Below are positions 33,425 through 45,242 of a stretch of DNA of 64,000 nucleotides, piece after piece. Every line of letters begins with the position of its first letter. Position 1 is the first letter of the stretch. A model generated the notes under the pieces. The model saw nothing but the letters and a program-made list of their open reading frames with translations, was not told the origin of the DNA and did no database searches. Both the position numbers and the translations under genes were made by a program. Source of the DNA: a virus. The stretch spans positions 43,777 to 107,776 of the IMG/VR virus record IMGVR_UViG_3300046167_000733. The stretch is one strand, 5' to 3'.

Positions 33425-36400
33425 ATGCCTTCAGTTATATACCGAGACCCAAAGATTAAAATAAATGCTGTTGTCTATAAGGACACCACAGTTAGAGTAA
33501 AGAAACTTGTAGTAGGGACTCCTGTAAAAAGAGTTACTTCAGGTGCATTTAATATTGATAACCTTTCAGGAGTAAGTACTACAGGAAAAACAGCAGGTTC
33601 TATACTTGCATACAATGCTTCCGATACAAAATGGTCTACCACAAACTTTGCTACAGGTAATAACATTTCTATTACTTTTGATAGTGCCGCAAACACATTT
33701 ACCTTTGGTACGAATGCCGCATTAACGAATGTAACTTCACTTGACGCAACGACTACAAGTACAGTACGCGGTGTATTATCTGTAACAGATGCAGGAGGAG
33801 ATGGTTCTCTTGCGTACAATAATAGTACAGGTGTAGTAACATATACTGGACCAAGTGCAAGTGAAACACGCGCACATGTTTCTGCCGTTGATGGTGGAGG
33901 TGATGGGTCATTTACATACAACTCTGGAACAGGGGCATTCACTTATACTGGACCAAGTGCCGCAGAAGTTCGCGCACATATAACCGCAAACAAAGGTTTA
34001 AACATAAGTAGTGGTGAGTTGAATATTGACTCTGCTAATGTCAAGGGAATGTTCTCAGGGGGAACAGGGGTTACTTATAATAATGGAGTAATATCCATAG
34101 GTCAACCTGTAGCAACAAGTTCAGATGTTACCTTTAACGATGTTGTTATATCAGGTGACCTTACTGTATCAGGAACACAAACTACTGTCAATACCGAAAC
34201 ATTATTACTTGCAGATAATGTAATTGTTGTTAACTCAAATGCCACAGGTACTCCATCCGAGAATGGTGGTATTGAAGTTGAACGTGGTGACGCAACTAAT
34301 AAGACCTTGATATGGAACGAGGCAATCGACAAGTGGACAGTAGGTTCAGAAACATTCGTGGCAGGAACATTTGAAGGTAATCTTACAGGTAATGTAACAG
34401 GAACTGTATCAAGTATCTCAAACCATACCACCGCGAACTTAACAGAAAACACTAATCTTTATCATACTACTGCTCGTGCAAGAGGTGCGGTAAGTGCAAG
34501 TGGAGACTTATCTTACAACTCATCTACAGGTGTATTCTCTATTGATGTTGAAGACGCATATACTAAGGTAAACTTTGATAGTGACTTGAGTGCCGCAAAC
34601 ACAGGACAACTTCCAGAAGGTTCTAATCTTTATCATACTACCGCACGCGCACGAGGCGCAGTATCCGTAACGGACGCAGGGGGTGATGGTTCACTCTCAT
34701 ATAATAGTAGTACAGGTGTTATTACATATACAGGTGCAAGTGCGGCAGAGGTTCGTGCTCATTTTAGTGCGGGAGGAGACCTCTCTTATAACTCTTCAAC
34801 AGGACAGTTCTCGTTTGATGTTGAGAGTGTTTATACTAAGGCAAACTTTGATAGTGATTTAGGTATCGCAAATACAGGTCAACTTCCAGAAGGTAGTAAT
34901 CTATATTATACAAATGCGAGAGCAGATGCTAGAATAACAACTGCTTCAGTGACCGCTACAGGGGCGTTAATGGACAGTGAGTTGACTGATTTGGCAGGAG
35001 TCAAAGGTGTCACTATATCCACACTACAACCTAAACCATCTGAAGGTGCGTTTGCTAATGGAGATAAAACTAAACTTGATGCGATTGAATCAGGGGCAAC
35101 AGCAGACCAGACAGATGCAGAGATAAGAACTGCAGTAGAATCCGCAACAGATTCAAATGTATTTACAGACGCAGACCATAGTAAACTCAACGCAATAGAA
35201 GCATCCGCTACTGCTGACCAGACAGATGCTGAAATAAAAACTGCGTATGAGAATAACTCAGACACAAACGCATTTACAGATGCAGAGAAAACAAAACTTT
35301 CTAACATAGAAGCAAGTGCTGATGTTACCGATACTGCCAATGTAACCTCTGCGGGTGCGTTGATGGACTCCGAAGTTACTGACTTAGCAGGAGTTAAGGG
35401 AGTAACCATATCAACACTTCAGGTCAAACCAACAGAAGGTGCTTTTGCGGATGGAGATAAAACTAAACTAGACGGAATAGAAGCATCTGCGGATGTGACG
35501 GATACTGCTAATGTAACTTCAGCGGGTGCGTTGATGGACTCCGAACTAACAGATTTAGCAGGTGTTAAGGGTGTCACAATATCTACATTGCAACCTAAAC
35601 CCTCGGAAGGTGCGTTTGCTAATGGAGATAAAACTAAACTAGACGGGATAGAAGCAAGTGCAGATGTGACGGATACTGCTAATGTGACAGCGGCAGGGGC
35701 ATTAATGGACTCTGAGTTGACTGACCTAGCAGGGGTAAAAGGAGTTACAATTTCAACTCTCAAGTAAAACCCTCAGAAGGGGCGTTTGCTAACGGAGACA
35801 AGACTAAACTTGACGGTATTGAAGCATCAGCAGATGTCACGGATACTGCGAATGTAACTTCGGCAGGTGCGTTAATGGATAGTGAACTTACTTCTATTGC
35901 AGATGTAAAAGCACTAGACCAATCCGTTATATCAGGGGCAAGTCCAAACTTCACAACAACTAATATGAGTGATGCAACCAATAAAAGGTTCATGACAGAT
36001 GCTCAAGAAAGTAAGTTAGACGGAATAGAAGCAAGTGCGACTGCAGACCAAACCGATGCAGAAATCAGGGCGGCAGTAGAAGCGGCAACAGACTCGAATG
36101 TATTTACAGATGCTGACCATTCTAAACTCAATGCGATTGAGGCGAGTGCTGACGTTACAGATACTGCTAACGTTACTGCGGCAGGTGCTTTGATGGATAG
36201 TGAAGTAGATGCTGATATAAAAACATTATCACTTCCTGCTAACACAACAATATCTGCATTCGGTAAAACCTTAGTAGATGATGCTGATGCCGCTACCGCA
36301 AGAACAACATTAGGTATTGATGCTTCTGGAACAGATAATTCTACAAATGTTACTCTAGCAGGTTCACTTGATTATATAACTATATCAGGACAAGAAATAA

Positions 36401-39400
36401 CTAGAAATGCTATTAACTTGTCTACAGATGTAACAGGAACATTACCTATAAGCAATATGGCGGCAACAGCATTAACAACTGTTCAGACTGCCGCTAATGA
36501 ATCCGCACACTTAGCATTAACGGCACAAGAGGGTGACGTTGTAGTAAGGTCAGACCAAAATAAAACATATATGCATAATGGTGGTTCTGCAGGTACAATG
36601 AACGACTATACATTACTCGCAACTCCAACTGATGCCGTAACAAGTGTCAATGGTAATACTGGTGTTGTAACTGTAACAGAAAACGTTACCACAAACTTAA
36701 CAATCACGGGTACAGATGCCGCAAGAACTATAGTTTCTTCGGACGGTACAAATGCAGTAATCCCTGTTGCTACCGATAGTGTATCAGGGGTGATGTCTGC
36801 CGCAGACCATACTAAGTTAAGTGGAATAGAAACTAGTGCGGATGTTACCGACACTGCTAATGTAACCTCAGCAGGTGCGTTGATGGATAGTGAAGTCACT
36901 AACCTCGCACAAGTAAAAGCATTCGATGCTTCTGATTATGCGACTTCCGCGCAGGGTACAAAGGCAGACTCCGCATTACAAAATGTGGTAGAGGATAGTT
37001 CTCCTCAGTTGGGTGCTAACCTTGACTTGAATTCAAATGATATTACAGGTACAGGTAACATATCAACTACAGGTGACTTTACTCTTACAGATACAACAAG
37101 TGGAAGTGCCGCAGGACCAGAACTTACTTTACATAGAGACATAACAGGTGCAGACGCAAACTACCTTGGACAAATAAAGTTTACTGGTGATAACGATGCA
37201 GACCAAAGTAATGTTTTTGCTAAGATTACAGGTAAGATTAGTGATGCATCAGACGGAAGTGAAGATGGTCTTATTGAGTTTGCTCTTAAGAAAGCAGGAA
37301 GCAATAACATAGGTGCAAGACTTACAAGTACAGACTTGAAACTTATAAACGGAACAGGATTAGAAGTTGCAGGAAACATAACTGTAACAGGTACAGTAGA
37401 TGGTAGAGATGTCGCAACAGATGGTACTAAGTTAGATGGTGTTGAAGCATCAGCAGATGTAACCGACACTGCAAACGTTACTGCCGCAGGTGCGTTAATG
37501 GATAGTGAACTCACTGACCTTGCGGGTGTTAAGGGTGTCACAATATCTACTCTACAACCTAAACCCGTCAGAAGGTGCATTTCGCGAATGGCGATAAGAC
37601 CAAGTTAGATGGTATTGAAGCATCTGCCGATGTAACCGATACCGCAAATGTAACTGCGGCAGGAGCACTAATGGACTCCGAGTTAACAGACTTAGCAGGG
37701 TGTCAAAGGTGTTACGATTTCTACACTTCAGGTAAAACCATCGGAAGGTGCTTTCGCGGATGGTGACAAAACTAAGTTAGACGCAATAGAAGCATCTGCT
37801 GATGTAACCGATACTGCTAATGTTACTGCCGCAGGAGCATTGATGGACAGTGAGTTAACAGACTTAGCAGGAGTCAAAGGTGTCACGATATCTACCTTGC
37901 AACCTAAACCATCTGAAGGTGCTTTTGCTAATGGAGATAAGACTAAGTTAGATGGTATTGAAGCATCTGCGGATGTTACTGACACTGCCAATGTTACTTC
38001 AGCAGGAGCATTGATGGATTCAGAGTTAGCATCTATTGCTGATGTGAAAGCATTAGACCAATCTGTTGTATCTGGAGCAAGTCCTACATTCGGTACTGCA
38101 AATATGACCGATGCCTCTAACAAGAGGTTTATGACTGACGCACAAGAAACTAAACTTGATAGTGTTGAATCCTCTGCTACTGCAGACCAAACTGCCGCAG
38201 AAATACTTACTGCGATTAAGACAGTAGACGGAGCAAGTTCAGGGTTAGATGCTGACTTACTCGATGGAGTACAAGGTTCTTCATATCTTAGAAGTGATGC
38301 TAATGACACCTTTACAGGTAACTTAACTGTAGCAGGTAAAATTGGTCTTGGTGATGCAGATACTGTTGCAGACCACGAGTTACATATTCAAAGTGCTTCA
38401 CCAACCATAAGACTAGAAGATACAGACGGAAACCAAAGATTTGATATTACACAAAACGGTGGCACTACTAATGTTGATTATGAATCAGGTGTAATCTTTA
38501 AGAAAGCAGATGCTACAGAAATATTCAGAATTGATGGTGCGGGTATAGATGTAACGGGTATTATTACTGCTACAAGTCATATTGATGTGCCAGACAATTC
38601 ATATCTATTGATGGGTACAGGTGACGATTTACAACTCTATCACGATGGTAGTAACTCATATGTTAGAGATGTAGGAACAGGTGACCTTTACATTGATACT
38701 AACTCAGGAATACATCTGTATGCTAATGGCAGTGAAACTATGCTATATGCACAACCTAATGCGGGTGTTCAACTATTCTATGATAATGTCAAGAAAATTG
38801 AAACGGTATCTTCTGGGATAGAGGTATCAGGTACTCTTCAAGTTGAAGGTGCTACAGGCGAAACTATAAGACTACACAGAGATGACACTACAGTAACAGG
38901 TGGCAATTTAATAGGACAAATTGCATTTTCACACAACGACGATACTAATAGTGGTGATGGTGTACTTATAAAAGGTGTTGCTAATGGCGGTACAGGTAAT
39001 TCTACCTTACAAATCCATACAGGAACGCCAGGAAGTTTAACTGAAAAGATTAGAATTTCTGATAGTAAGGTTGAGAATAAAGTTGACCTAGAAGTAACAG
39101 GTGATGTAACTGCAACAGGTGCATTTAAAACAACAGCGGCGGGTACGGGTCAACAATTATTTAATGCAACTGTTGATTTAGGAACTAATACCAGAGGATT
39201 CTCACTGGTTAGTCCTGCTAGTGATAGCGGTAGTACGGCATTTAAATGGGAAACAGGAAACTCTATACTATGGGAACTTGACACTGCTGAAGCAAAATCA
39301 ATGTTCCTAAACTCAGCAGGTAACTTGGGTCTAGGTACTTACTCACAAAGTGTCAAACTTGATGTGAACGGTACTATAAAGTATACAGGTTTAAGGGGTA

Positions 39401-41785
39401 CAGGTTCTGTTACAGTAACCAATATACTTGACGAAGACAACATGGCAAGTAACAGTGCTACTGCATTGGCAACACAACAATCCATCAAAGGCATATGTAG
39501 ATGCTAATGCGGGTGGTGGTAGTTCTATGACGGATGCAGAAGTAAGGGCGGCAGTAGAAGCGGCAACAGACTCTAATGTATTCACGGACGCAGACCACTC
39601 TAAACTAAACGGAATAGAAGCAAGTGCTACCGCAGACCAAACTGCGGCACAAATACTTACTGCTATAAAAACAGTAGATGGTTCTGGTTCAGGATTAGAT
39701 GCGGATACAGTAGATGGAAAACATACAAGCGCATTACTTATCTCAGACTCTACTAGTAACTCAAATTTAAATACTGTTCAACAATCTGGGGTTTGGCGAC
39801 TCGGAGGAACTCTCACGAATGGTCCATCGGGTGCGGGTGGTTATGGTACATTGCTCGTTGCTAATAATGTAAGTGATACAGGTTTCCAGATGTATGTTGA
39901 TTTTAGTGGAAACGCAAATGCGTATATAAGAGGGGGTAATAGTTCTACATTCGGTGGTAGTGGGTCAAACACTTCTTGGGCGAAACTGTGGTCAGACCAA
40001 AATGACGGTTCGGGTTCAGGATTAGATGCGGATACAGTAGATGGTGTTCAAGGTTCTTCATTCCTCAGAAGTGACGCGAATGATACTGCAACAGGAATTG
40101 TTACTTTTAACGCTGATACAGTACACAGTCAGATAAGATTTACAGGAGTTGGTGGTAACTCTAATGTTAGTAATGACAGTTACGCTATTTATCAAGAAGC
40201 AGGCGCTTGGACATCACCATACCCAGACCTAGTTATTGGATACCACACAGGCATAAAGATTGGTGGTGCTACTGGTTATGGAGGAATTCGTTTCTACGAT
40301 AACAATCCCACTAGTGGTTCAATAATAGCGTCCATAGGAAATGGTGATAATCATTTCCGAGGTTACCATGAAGGATATTTAAGACATGGAGGTTCTACTG
40401 ATTACAAAATCTGGACACAGGGTAACGATGGTTCTGGTTCTGGATTAGACGCAGATACACTTGATGGAGTACAAGGTGCTTCATATCTTAGAAGTGATGC
40501 AAGTGATACCTTTACAGGTACGTTATCAGTAGTAGGTGCTATGTCAATAGAAAATTCTGGTGGTTATGGTAATATAGAGATTGGTGGTCCAAGTGGGGCA
40601 TATATTGACCTCAAGAAACCATACTCTGATGACTATGATTTGCGTATTATGTACGATGATACTGCCTCACTTAAAACACCAGGAAACTATGTATCTGTAA
40701 GTACTGCTTCTGGTTATGTTCATATTGGACCACAGAATACTTCTTACTCTCACTTCTCAACAGACAGAGCAAAGTTCTACTTCAATAAACAAATTAATGT
40801 TGATACAGGTATTATCACTTCACACAACGAAGACTTAAAACTACAAAGAGCAGGGTCTACTACCAACCAACTATTGATTGCTAGTGGTTCAGCAACGTTT
40901 GGTGTTGAACTTAATGCACCTTCTCTTAAGTTAACATCGGGAGGTGACGCATCACTCTCAAGTACGGCACATGTTCTTCAACTTGGTCCAACAAGTGGTA
41001 CAAATATGGCGCTTGATGGTAATGAAATCATGGCAAGAAATAATGGCGCGGCAAGTTCCTTAATATTTCAAAACGATGGTGGTAATATAAGTGCTTGTTC
41101 GGGTGGTGGAACCACAACGTTTGGTGGCAACTTAGTAATTCCAAATATAATATATCACGCAGGCGACACAAACACTTATCTGCAGTTCCAAACGGCAGAC
41201 CAATTTAGAGTTGTAACAGGTGGTGTTGAAAGACTTGAAGTTAATAACTCAGCAGTAACTGTAGCAGGTGTTTTAAGTGTTGGTGCCGCTATAGACTTAA
41301 TAGATAATAAAGTTCTAAGATTTGGTAGTAGTGATGATGTAGAGTTTTTCTTCAGTGGTTCACATATGTATACTGATTTAAATACAGGGGATTGGTATAT
41401 TAGAGACGGTACAACCAATAGATTCTTATTTAATGATAACGGAGATTTCCACGCTGACGCAAACATATTTGCGTATTCAACTTCGGTAGGTTCTGACAGA
41501 AAACTAAAAGATAATATAGAAGTTATAGAAAGTCCATTAGAAAAAATACAAAAACTAAACGGTGTTACTTTTAATTGGAAAAGAGATGGTGAAGCATCAG
41601 CAGGTGTTATTGCTCAAGATGTTCAAAAAGTTTTACCAAGTGCTGTAAAAGAGGTCAAGCAGTTAAGTAATGAGGGTGAAGATTCCACAAGACTTAATGT
41701 TGACTATAACCAAATAATAGGTTTGTTGGTTGAGTCAGTAAAAGAACTGAAAAAAGAAATCGAAGAACTGAAAAAAGGTAAATAA
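33425..41785 (+). CDS. Giant tail fibre with C-terminal S74-type chaperone, broken by five indels
   Basis: Open frames 33425-35767, 35768-37608, 37575-37766, 37767-39507 and 39508-41785 join into one protein of about 2785 residues when one missing T (near 35760) and four extra bases (37564-37567, near 37583, 37689-37692, 39490-39492) are corrected. Each correction restores a repeat seen elsewhere in the protein. It has an N-terminal beta-rich part, a central run of 57-residue repeats, modules with SGLDADTVDGVQGSSFLRSD, and a C-terminal intramolecular chaperone (GSDRKLKDNIE near 41488, then GVIAQDVQKVLPSAV) with the Ser-Asp of self-cleaving S74 domains. It is the likely main host-recognition fibre. 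Confidence 0.8.
34972..38025 (+). repeat. Tandem 171-base coding repeats in the giant fibre
   Basis: Units encode a 57-residue block with ALMDSELTDLAGVKGVTIST and GAFANGDKTKLDGIEASADV. The LMDS ATG occurs at 35363, 35534, 35705 and 35875, and again at 37498, 37671, 37843 and 38014. The normal step is 171 bases; steps of 170, 173 and 172 coincide with the indels. Related but shorter elements fill the gap between the two clusters. Confidence 0.85.
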
Positions 41786-42363
41786 TGGCAGTTCCATCGT
41801 CAGGACAAATATCTTTAAATGACTTCCATGTTGAAGCAGGGGGTACATCAGGTTCTGCCTGTACTCTAAACGATGCAGATATTAGAGGATTGATTAGTAA
41901 AGGTTCTGGTGCGGCAATGAACTTCAACGAATGGTATGGGGCGAGTGGTTCAGTACATACTACTGCGTTCGTTTCAGTATATCAGGCATCGCAATACACC
42001 CCAAGTAGTGGATTTTTGGAGAGTGGTGGACAAGGTAGTATGACAGATAACACTATAGCATCATATGGTTCTGGTAATCAAACTACTATAAAAATAACTC
42101 AACTAAGAAACTATGCAGGAACATTAATATTTGGTTTAGAACCTTCTTCAGGAACTTATGATGCGGGTAATTCTGGTTGGACTACATTAAATGTTTACTA
42201 CGGTCAAACAGACGCAAGTGGAAGTGCAGATTTATCTATTGCCAGAACCTCTATGAATTACAATGGTAATAGTAGTGGTGCTACTTGGTCAATTAATGGT
42301 TCATATGCAACAGGTACTGTTTTTGGTGAAAGTAATACTAATAACTTCTTGGAACTCCTGTAA
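41785..42363 (+). CDS. Tail adhesin-like protein
   Basis: The 192-residue product begins MAVPSSGQISLNDFHVEAGG, a start I know from receptor-binding tip or adhesin-like proteins in marine phages, often found after a long fibre gene. NDADIRGLISKGSGAAMNFN and EWYGASG follow, and then a Ser/Thr/Gly-rich beta domain. It overlaps the giant fibre stop (TAATGG) and probably forms or helps fold the fibre tip. Confidence 0.6.
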   Translation: MAVPSSGQISLNDFHVEAGGTSGSACTLNDADIRGLISKGSGAAMNFNEWYGASGSVHTTAFVSVYQASQYTPSSGFLESGGQGSMTDNTIASYGSGNQTTIKITQLRNYAGTLIFGLEPSSGTYDAGNSGWTTLNVYYGQTDASGSADLSIARTSMNYNGNSSGATWSINGSYATGTVFGESNTNNFLELL

Positions 42364-43211
42364 TGACATTTACTTATTCACATATCACAAGAGACTCAAT
42401 ACTTATAACTACTATGACGGATTCTGATGGTAGATTGGTTGAAGTTCCTTCTAAGTTAAATGCCGACAATAGTGTTAACGAAACTCTTTCTAAGAAGTTG
42501 GCAGAAAGTATTTATTATCGAAACACTACGGTTCAAACACAAGTAAATCATATCGCTTCAATCAACGCAACTCAAGTAAAAGATACAACATACTTGAATG
42601 GTAGTGCGACAAGAACAGACTATGCGGTGGGGACTACTCAGGGTCAAGCAATCGTTGCGACATTAAACGATGACTTCTCAGGGGAAGTCTCTTCTTTTGA
42701 TAACAACACTATGAACCTTGTCGGAGAATATACTGCGCAGAGACCACCTTATAATGTAAACAACAATATCTCGTTCTATAACTTTGATGCTCCAACCGAT
42801 ACTATTAAGAATAGTTTTGGGGCAACCTATCAGGAATATAGAGATTGGTATGGATTGAAGTTTGATACTGTAACGAATGATGTACTCGCAAAGTTTGTGA
42901 TACCCGAAACAGAAATGAAGAGAGTTGATGTCGATACCTATAATGAGATAAACGCATTACTACCACCTCATAGTTATCAATTCTATGCCAGAATACACGA
43001 CAAGTCAAGTAATATAAATGAGAATGTAGATGTATATTTTCAGGCAGACCCTAGTGTCATGAAGTCTTGGTGTACCACAAACTCGTACACCTTTCCTTAT
43101 GATACAACTGACAATACGATTGAACCAAAGTTGTTTATATGGGGATGCGTCTACAATACAACATCGGAGACTATAACGCATGTCAAAGCATACGCAAGAA
43201 CAACAGTATAA
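42363..43211 (+). CDS. Tail-locus protein of unknown function
   Basis: I do not recognise a family for this 282-residue protein. It is soluble and rich in Asn, Thr and Asp, with DEEP beta character in parts (TFTYSHITRDSILITTMTDS) and a more helical segment (SFGATYQEYRDWYGLKFDTV). It starts inside the stop of the adhesin-like gene (TAATGA). A role in fibre structure or fibre assembly is inferred from position alone. Confidence 0.55.
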   Translation: MTFTYSHITRDSILITTMTDSDGRLVEVPSKLNADNSVNETLSKKLAESIYYRNTTVQTQVNHIASINATQVKDTTYLNGSATRTDYAVGTTQGQAIVATLNDDFSGEVSSFDNNTMNLVGEYTAQRPPYNVNNNISFYNFDAPTDTIKNSFGATYQEYRDWYGLKFDTVTNDVLAKFVIPETEMKRVDVDTYNEINALLPPHSYQFYARIHDKSSNINENVDVYFQADPSVMKSWCTTNSYTFPYDTTDNTIEPKLFIWGCVYNTTSETITHVKAYARTTV

Positions 43212-43314
43212 TAAAGAGATATTTGAGGAAGTCGATAAGAAGTTCTGGGAAAAGAATGAAAAAGAAAACCGATATTCCGAAGGTATTTTTAGTATAAATA
43301 AGAGTAAAGAATAA
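43180..43314 (+). CDS. Tiny hypothetical protein, 44 aa
   Basis: An ATG at 43180 inside the end of the previous gene opens a highly charged 44-residue frame (EEVDKKFWEKNEKENRYSEG). It is not recognised. The frame fills the only gap before the next late promoter box, and its last codons contain that box, so its reality is uncertain. Confidence 0.35.
   Translation: MSKHTQEQQYNKEIFEEVDKKFWEKNEKENRYSEGIFSINKSKE
43293..43300 (+). promoter_or_regulatory. T4-type late promoter box before neck genes
   Basis: TATAAATA followed by AG lies 25 bases before the ATG at 43326 and should drive the unit that holds gp13-gp17. Confidence 0.65.
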
Positions 43315-43325
43315 AGAGAAATAAA

Positions 43326-43586
43326 ATGGCAATAACAAAAACAAGTGTATTAAGTGAAGTGGTGGTAACACCCGCAATGGATTCATCTGCGGCAGATACC
43401 GCAAATGATAAACACCCTGTAATAGTAGTATCACATTTTGATACCTATACTGAAGATGGTGTAGAGGGTGTTGCGAAACACAGAAAAACAGAATTAAAGA
43501 AGTTTGTTGAGGATGGCGGTGCCGCTACTGATGTAAGTGGCGAGGATGCATTCGTTCAAACAATAGCAACTGCTATTTGGAGTTAA
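43326..43586 (+). CDS. Small conserved-looking protein before gp13
   Basis: This 86-residue protein (MAITKTSVLSEVVVTPAMDS, IVVSHFDTYTEDGVEG) is not recognised. GAGAAAT precedes the ATG, and the gene is the first after a late box, three bases upstream of gp13. Its start resembles those of virion proteins in this phage (MAI followed by beta-rich sequence), so a small structural or neck role is possible. Confidence 0.6.
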   Translation: MAITKTSVLSEVVVTPAMDSSAADTANDKHPVIVVSHFDTYTEDGVEGVAKHRKTELKKFVEDGGAATDVSGEDAFVQTIATAIWS

Positions 43587-43589
43587 GAA

Positions 43590-44366
43590 ATGGCGAAACC
43601 ACAGTCAAGGAACCAACTGATAGATTACTGCCTTCGTAGGTTAGGTCACCCTGTCATTGAAATTAATATTGATGACGAACAGATAGAAGACCGACTTGAC
43701 GATGCGTTACAGATGTTCATGGAATACAATAGTGAAGGTAGTTCAAGGATTGCTCAGTTTGTAGAGATAACTTCTACAATGATAAGTAACGGATACATAG
43801 ATTTAAATACGGCATTTGGTGGTGCATACAACGATAGAATACTTAGTGTCAATCGTGTATTTCCTATTAACAGTGCAACATCGTCTGTAAACTTCTTTGA
43901 TATAAAATATCAGATGAGATTGAATGACTTAACAGACTTACACACAGGTATCGGTGACCTTGCCTATCTAGAACAGATGGAACAGTATCTCTCTACAATT
44001 GATTTGAAACTCACAGGTCACCCTCAAGTAAACTTTAATCGTATTGATGCGAAACTCTATATCCAAGGCGACCTTGGTTCAGGGGGAGAACTCATTGCAG
44101 GAAATAAGATTATGGTAGAGATGTTTGTATCTACCGCAACTTCTCTTGCAAATGTATATAACAATATGTTTGTAAAAGAATATACGACTGCATTACTGAA
44201 ACTGCAGTGGGGTGAGAACCTTGTCAAGTTTGATGGTATCACATTGCCAGGTGGTGTTACACTAAACGGTAGACAGATTGTGGAAGACGCAAAACAAGAA
44301 ATAGAAATCATAAGACAAAGACTATATAACGAGTATGACACACCTGTAGATTTCTTCGTAGGATAG
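43590..44366 (+). CDS. 13: Neck protein gp13
   Basis: The 258-residue product matches gp13 (T4: 309 residues), which with gp14 closes the filled head and forms the tail-binding site. The N-terminal RNQLIDYCLRRLGHPVIEIN and DDEQIEDRLDDALQMFMEYN is diagnostic, followed by YLEQMEQYLSTIDLKL and LLKLQWGENLVKFDGITLPG. The gene order gp13-14-15-16-17-18-19-20 that follows is exactly T4's. Confidence 0.92.
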   Translation: MAKPQSRNQLIDYCLRRLGHPVIEINIDDEQIEDRLDDALQMFMEYNSEGSSRIAQFVEITSTMISNGYIDLNTAFGGAYNDRILSVNRVFPINSATSSVNFFDIKYQMRLNDLTDLHTGIGDLAYLEQMEQYLSTIDLKLTGHPQVNFNRIDAKLYIQGDLGSGGELIAGNKIMVEMFVSTATSLANVYNNMFVKEYTTALLKLQWGENLVKFDGITLPGGVTLNGRQIVEDAKQEIEIIRQRLYNEYDTPVDFFVG

Positions 44367-44369
44367 ACA

Positions 44370-45242
44370 ATGGCAACGAGTAAGTATTTCAAACACAATG
44401 TAAGGTCAGAACAGTCCCTCGTAGAAAGTCTAGTGATTGAATCACTTCAGTTCTATGGACAAGACCTATACTATCTACCAAGAGAGATAGTCAACAAGGA
44501 CAAAGTATTCCTTGATGATGTACCTTCACGATTTGGTGAAGCATACAAGATTGAGATGTATCTTGATGGTAATCAGTTTGAAGGAGAGGGTCAACTCTTC
44601 CAGAAGTTTGGTATTGAAATAAGAGATACTGCTACCTTTGTTGTTTCCATAAAGAGATGGAAAGAACTGATTGGTCGTAAACTCACAGAGAATAACTTCA
44701 GACCTCGCGAAGGTGACTTGATATATCTTCCGATGTCCAACTCTATATTTGAGATAATGAAGTGTAACAACTATGACCCATTCTTCCAACTTGGTCAACT
44801 CCCAACATACAAACTTACTTGTGAGTTGTTCGAGTACAACGACGAAGACTTCGATACCAACATTGCGAATATAGACAACATCGAAGCAGATGGTGCGTTC
44901 CAATATAAGTTGACATTCGGTGGGGACTCTGCCTCTGGTTTCATAATAGGTGAAACAGTAACACAAGCATTCAGTACATATTCTATGAAGGGTGAGATTA
45001 CTCGTTGGAGTGACTCTGACAATGTTATGCATGTTGCTCACGCAGGTTCAACAGACGGAACTTTCAAAGAGTTTGGTACGACTAAACTTGTGACAGGGGC
45101 AACAAGTAACAAGTCTGCAACACCTACTCTCGTTCAGGAACTACAGAAAATACAAAACGATGCGCAGAATAAAATCTTTGATGACTTTGAGTCAGACTTC
45201 TTAGACTTCTCAGAGAGTAACCCATTCGGAGATATGCAATAA
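44370..45242 (+). CDS. 14: Neck protein gp14
   Basis: This 290-residue protein is gp14 (T4: 256 residues), the partner of gp13 in the neck. Landmarks are SKYFKHNVRSEQSLVESLVI, GQDLYYLPREIVNKD, DDVPSRFGEAYKIEMYLD, LFQKFGIEIRDTATFVVS and ENNFRPREGDLIYLPMSNSI. The longer C-terminus has a Thr/Gly-rich part. Its stop overlaps the ATG of gp15 (TAATG). Confidence 0.92.
   Translation: MATSKYFKHNVRSEQSLVESLVIESLQFYGQDLYYLPREIVNKDKVFLDDVPSRFGEAYKIEMYLDGNQFEGEGQLFQKFGIEIRDTATFVVSIKRWKELIGRKLTENNFRPREGDLIYLPMSNSIFEIMKCNNYDPFFQLGQLPTYKLTCELFEYNDEDFDTNIANIDNIEADGAFQYKLTFGGDSASGFIIGETVTQAFSTYSMKGEITRWSDSDNVMHVAHAGSTDGTFKEFGTTKLVTGATSNKSATPTLVQELQKIQNDAQNKIFDDFESDFLDFSESNPFGDMQ

Noticed and set aside
34972-38025. 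CRISPR-like or satellite array.
   Set aside because: The 171-base units are in-frame coding repeats of a fibre, vary at synonymous sites and have no spacers.
33425-41785. Diversity-generating retroelement acting on the fibre.
   Set aside because: No reverse transcriptase, no template repeat and no adenine-biased variable region were found in the window.
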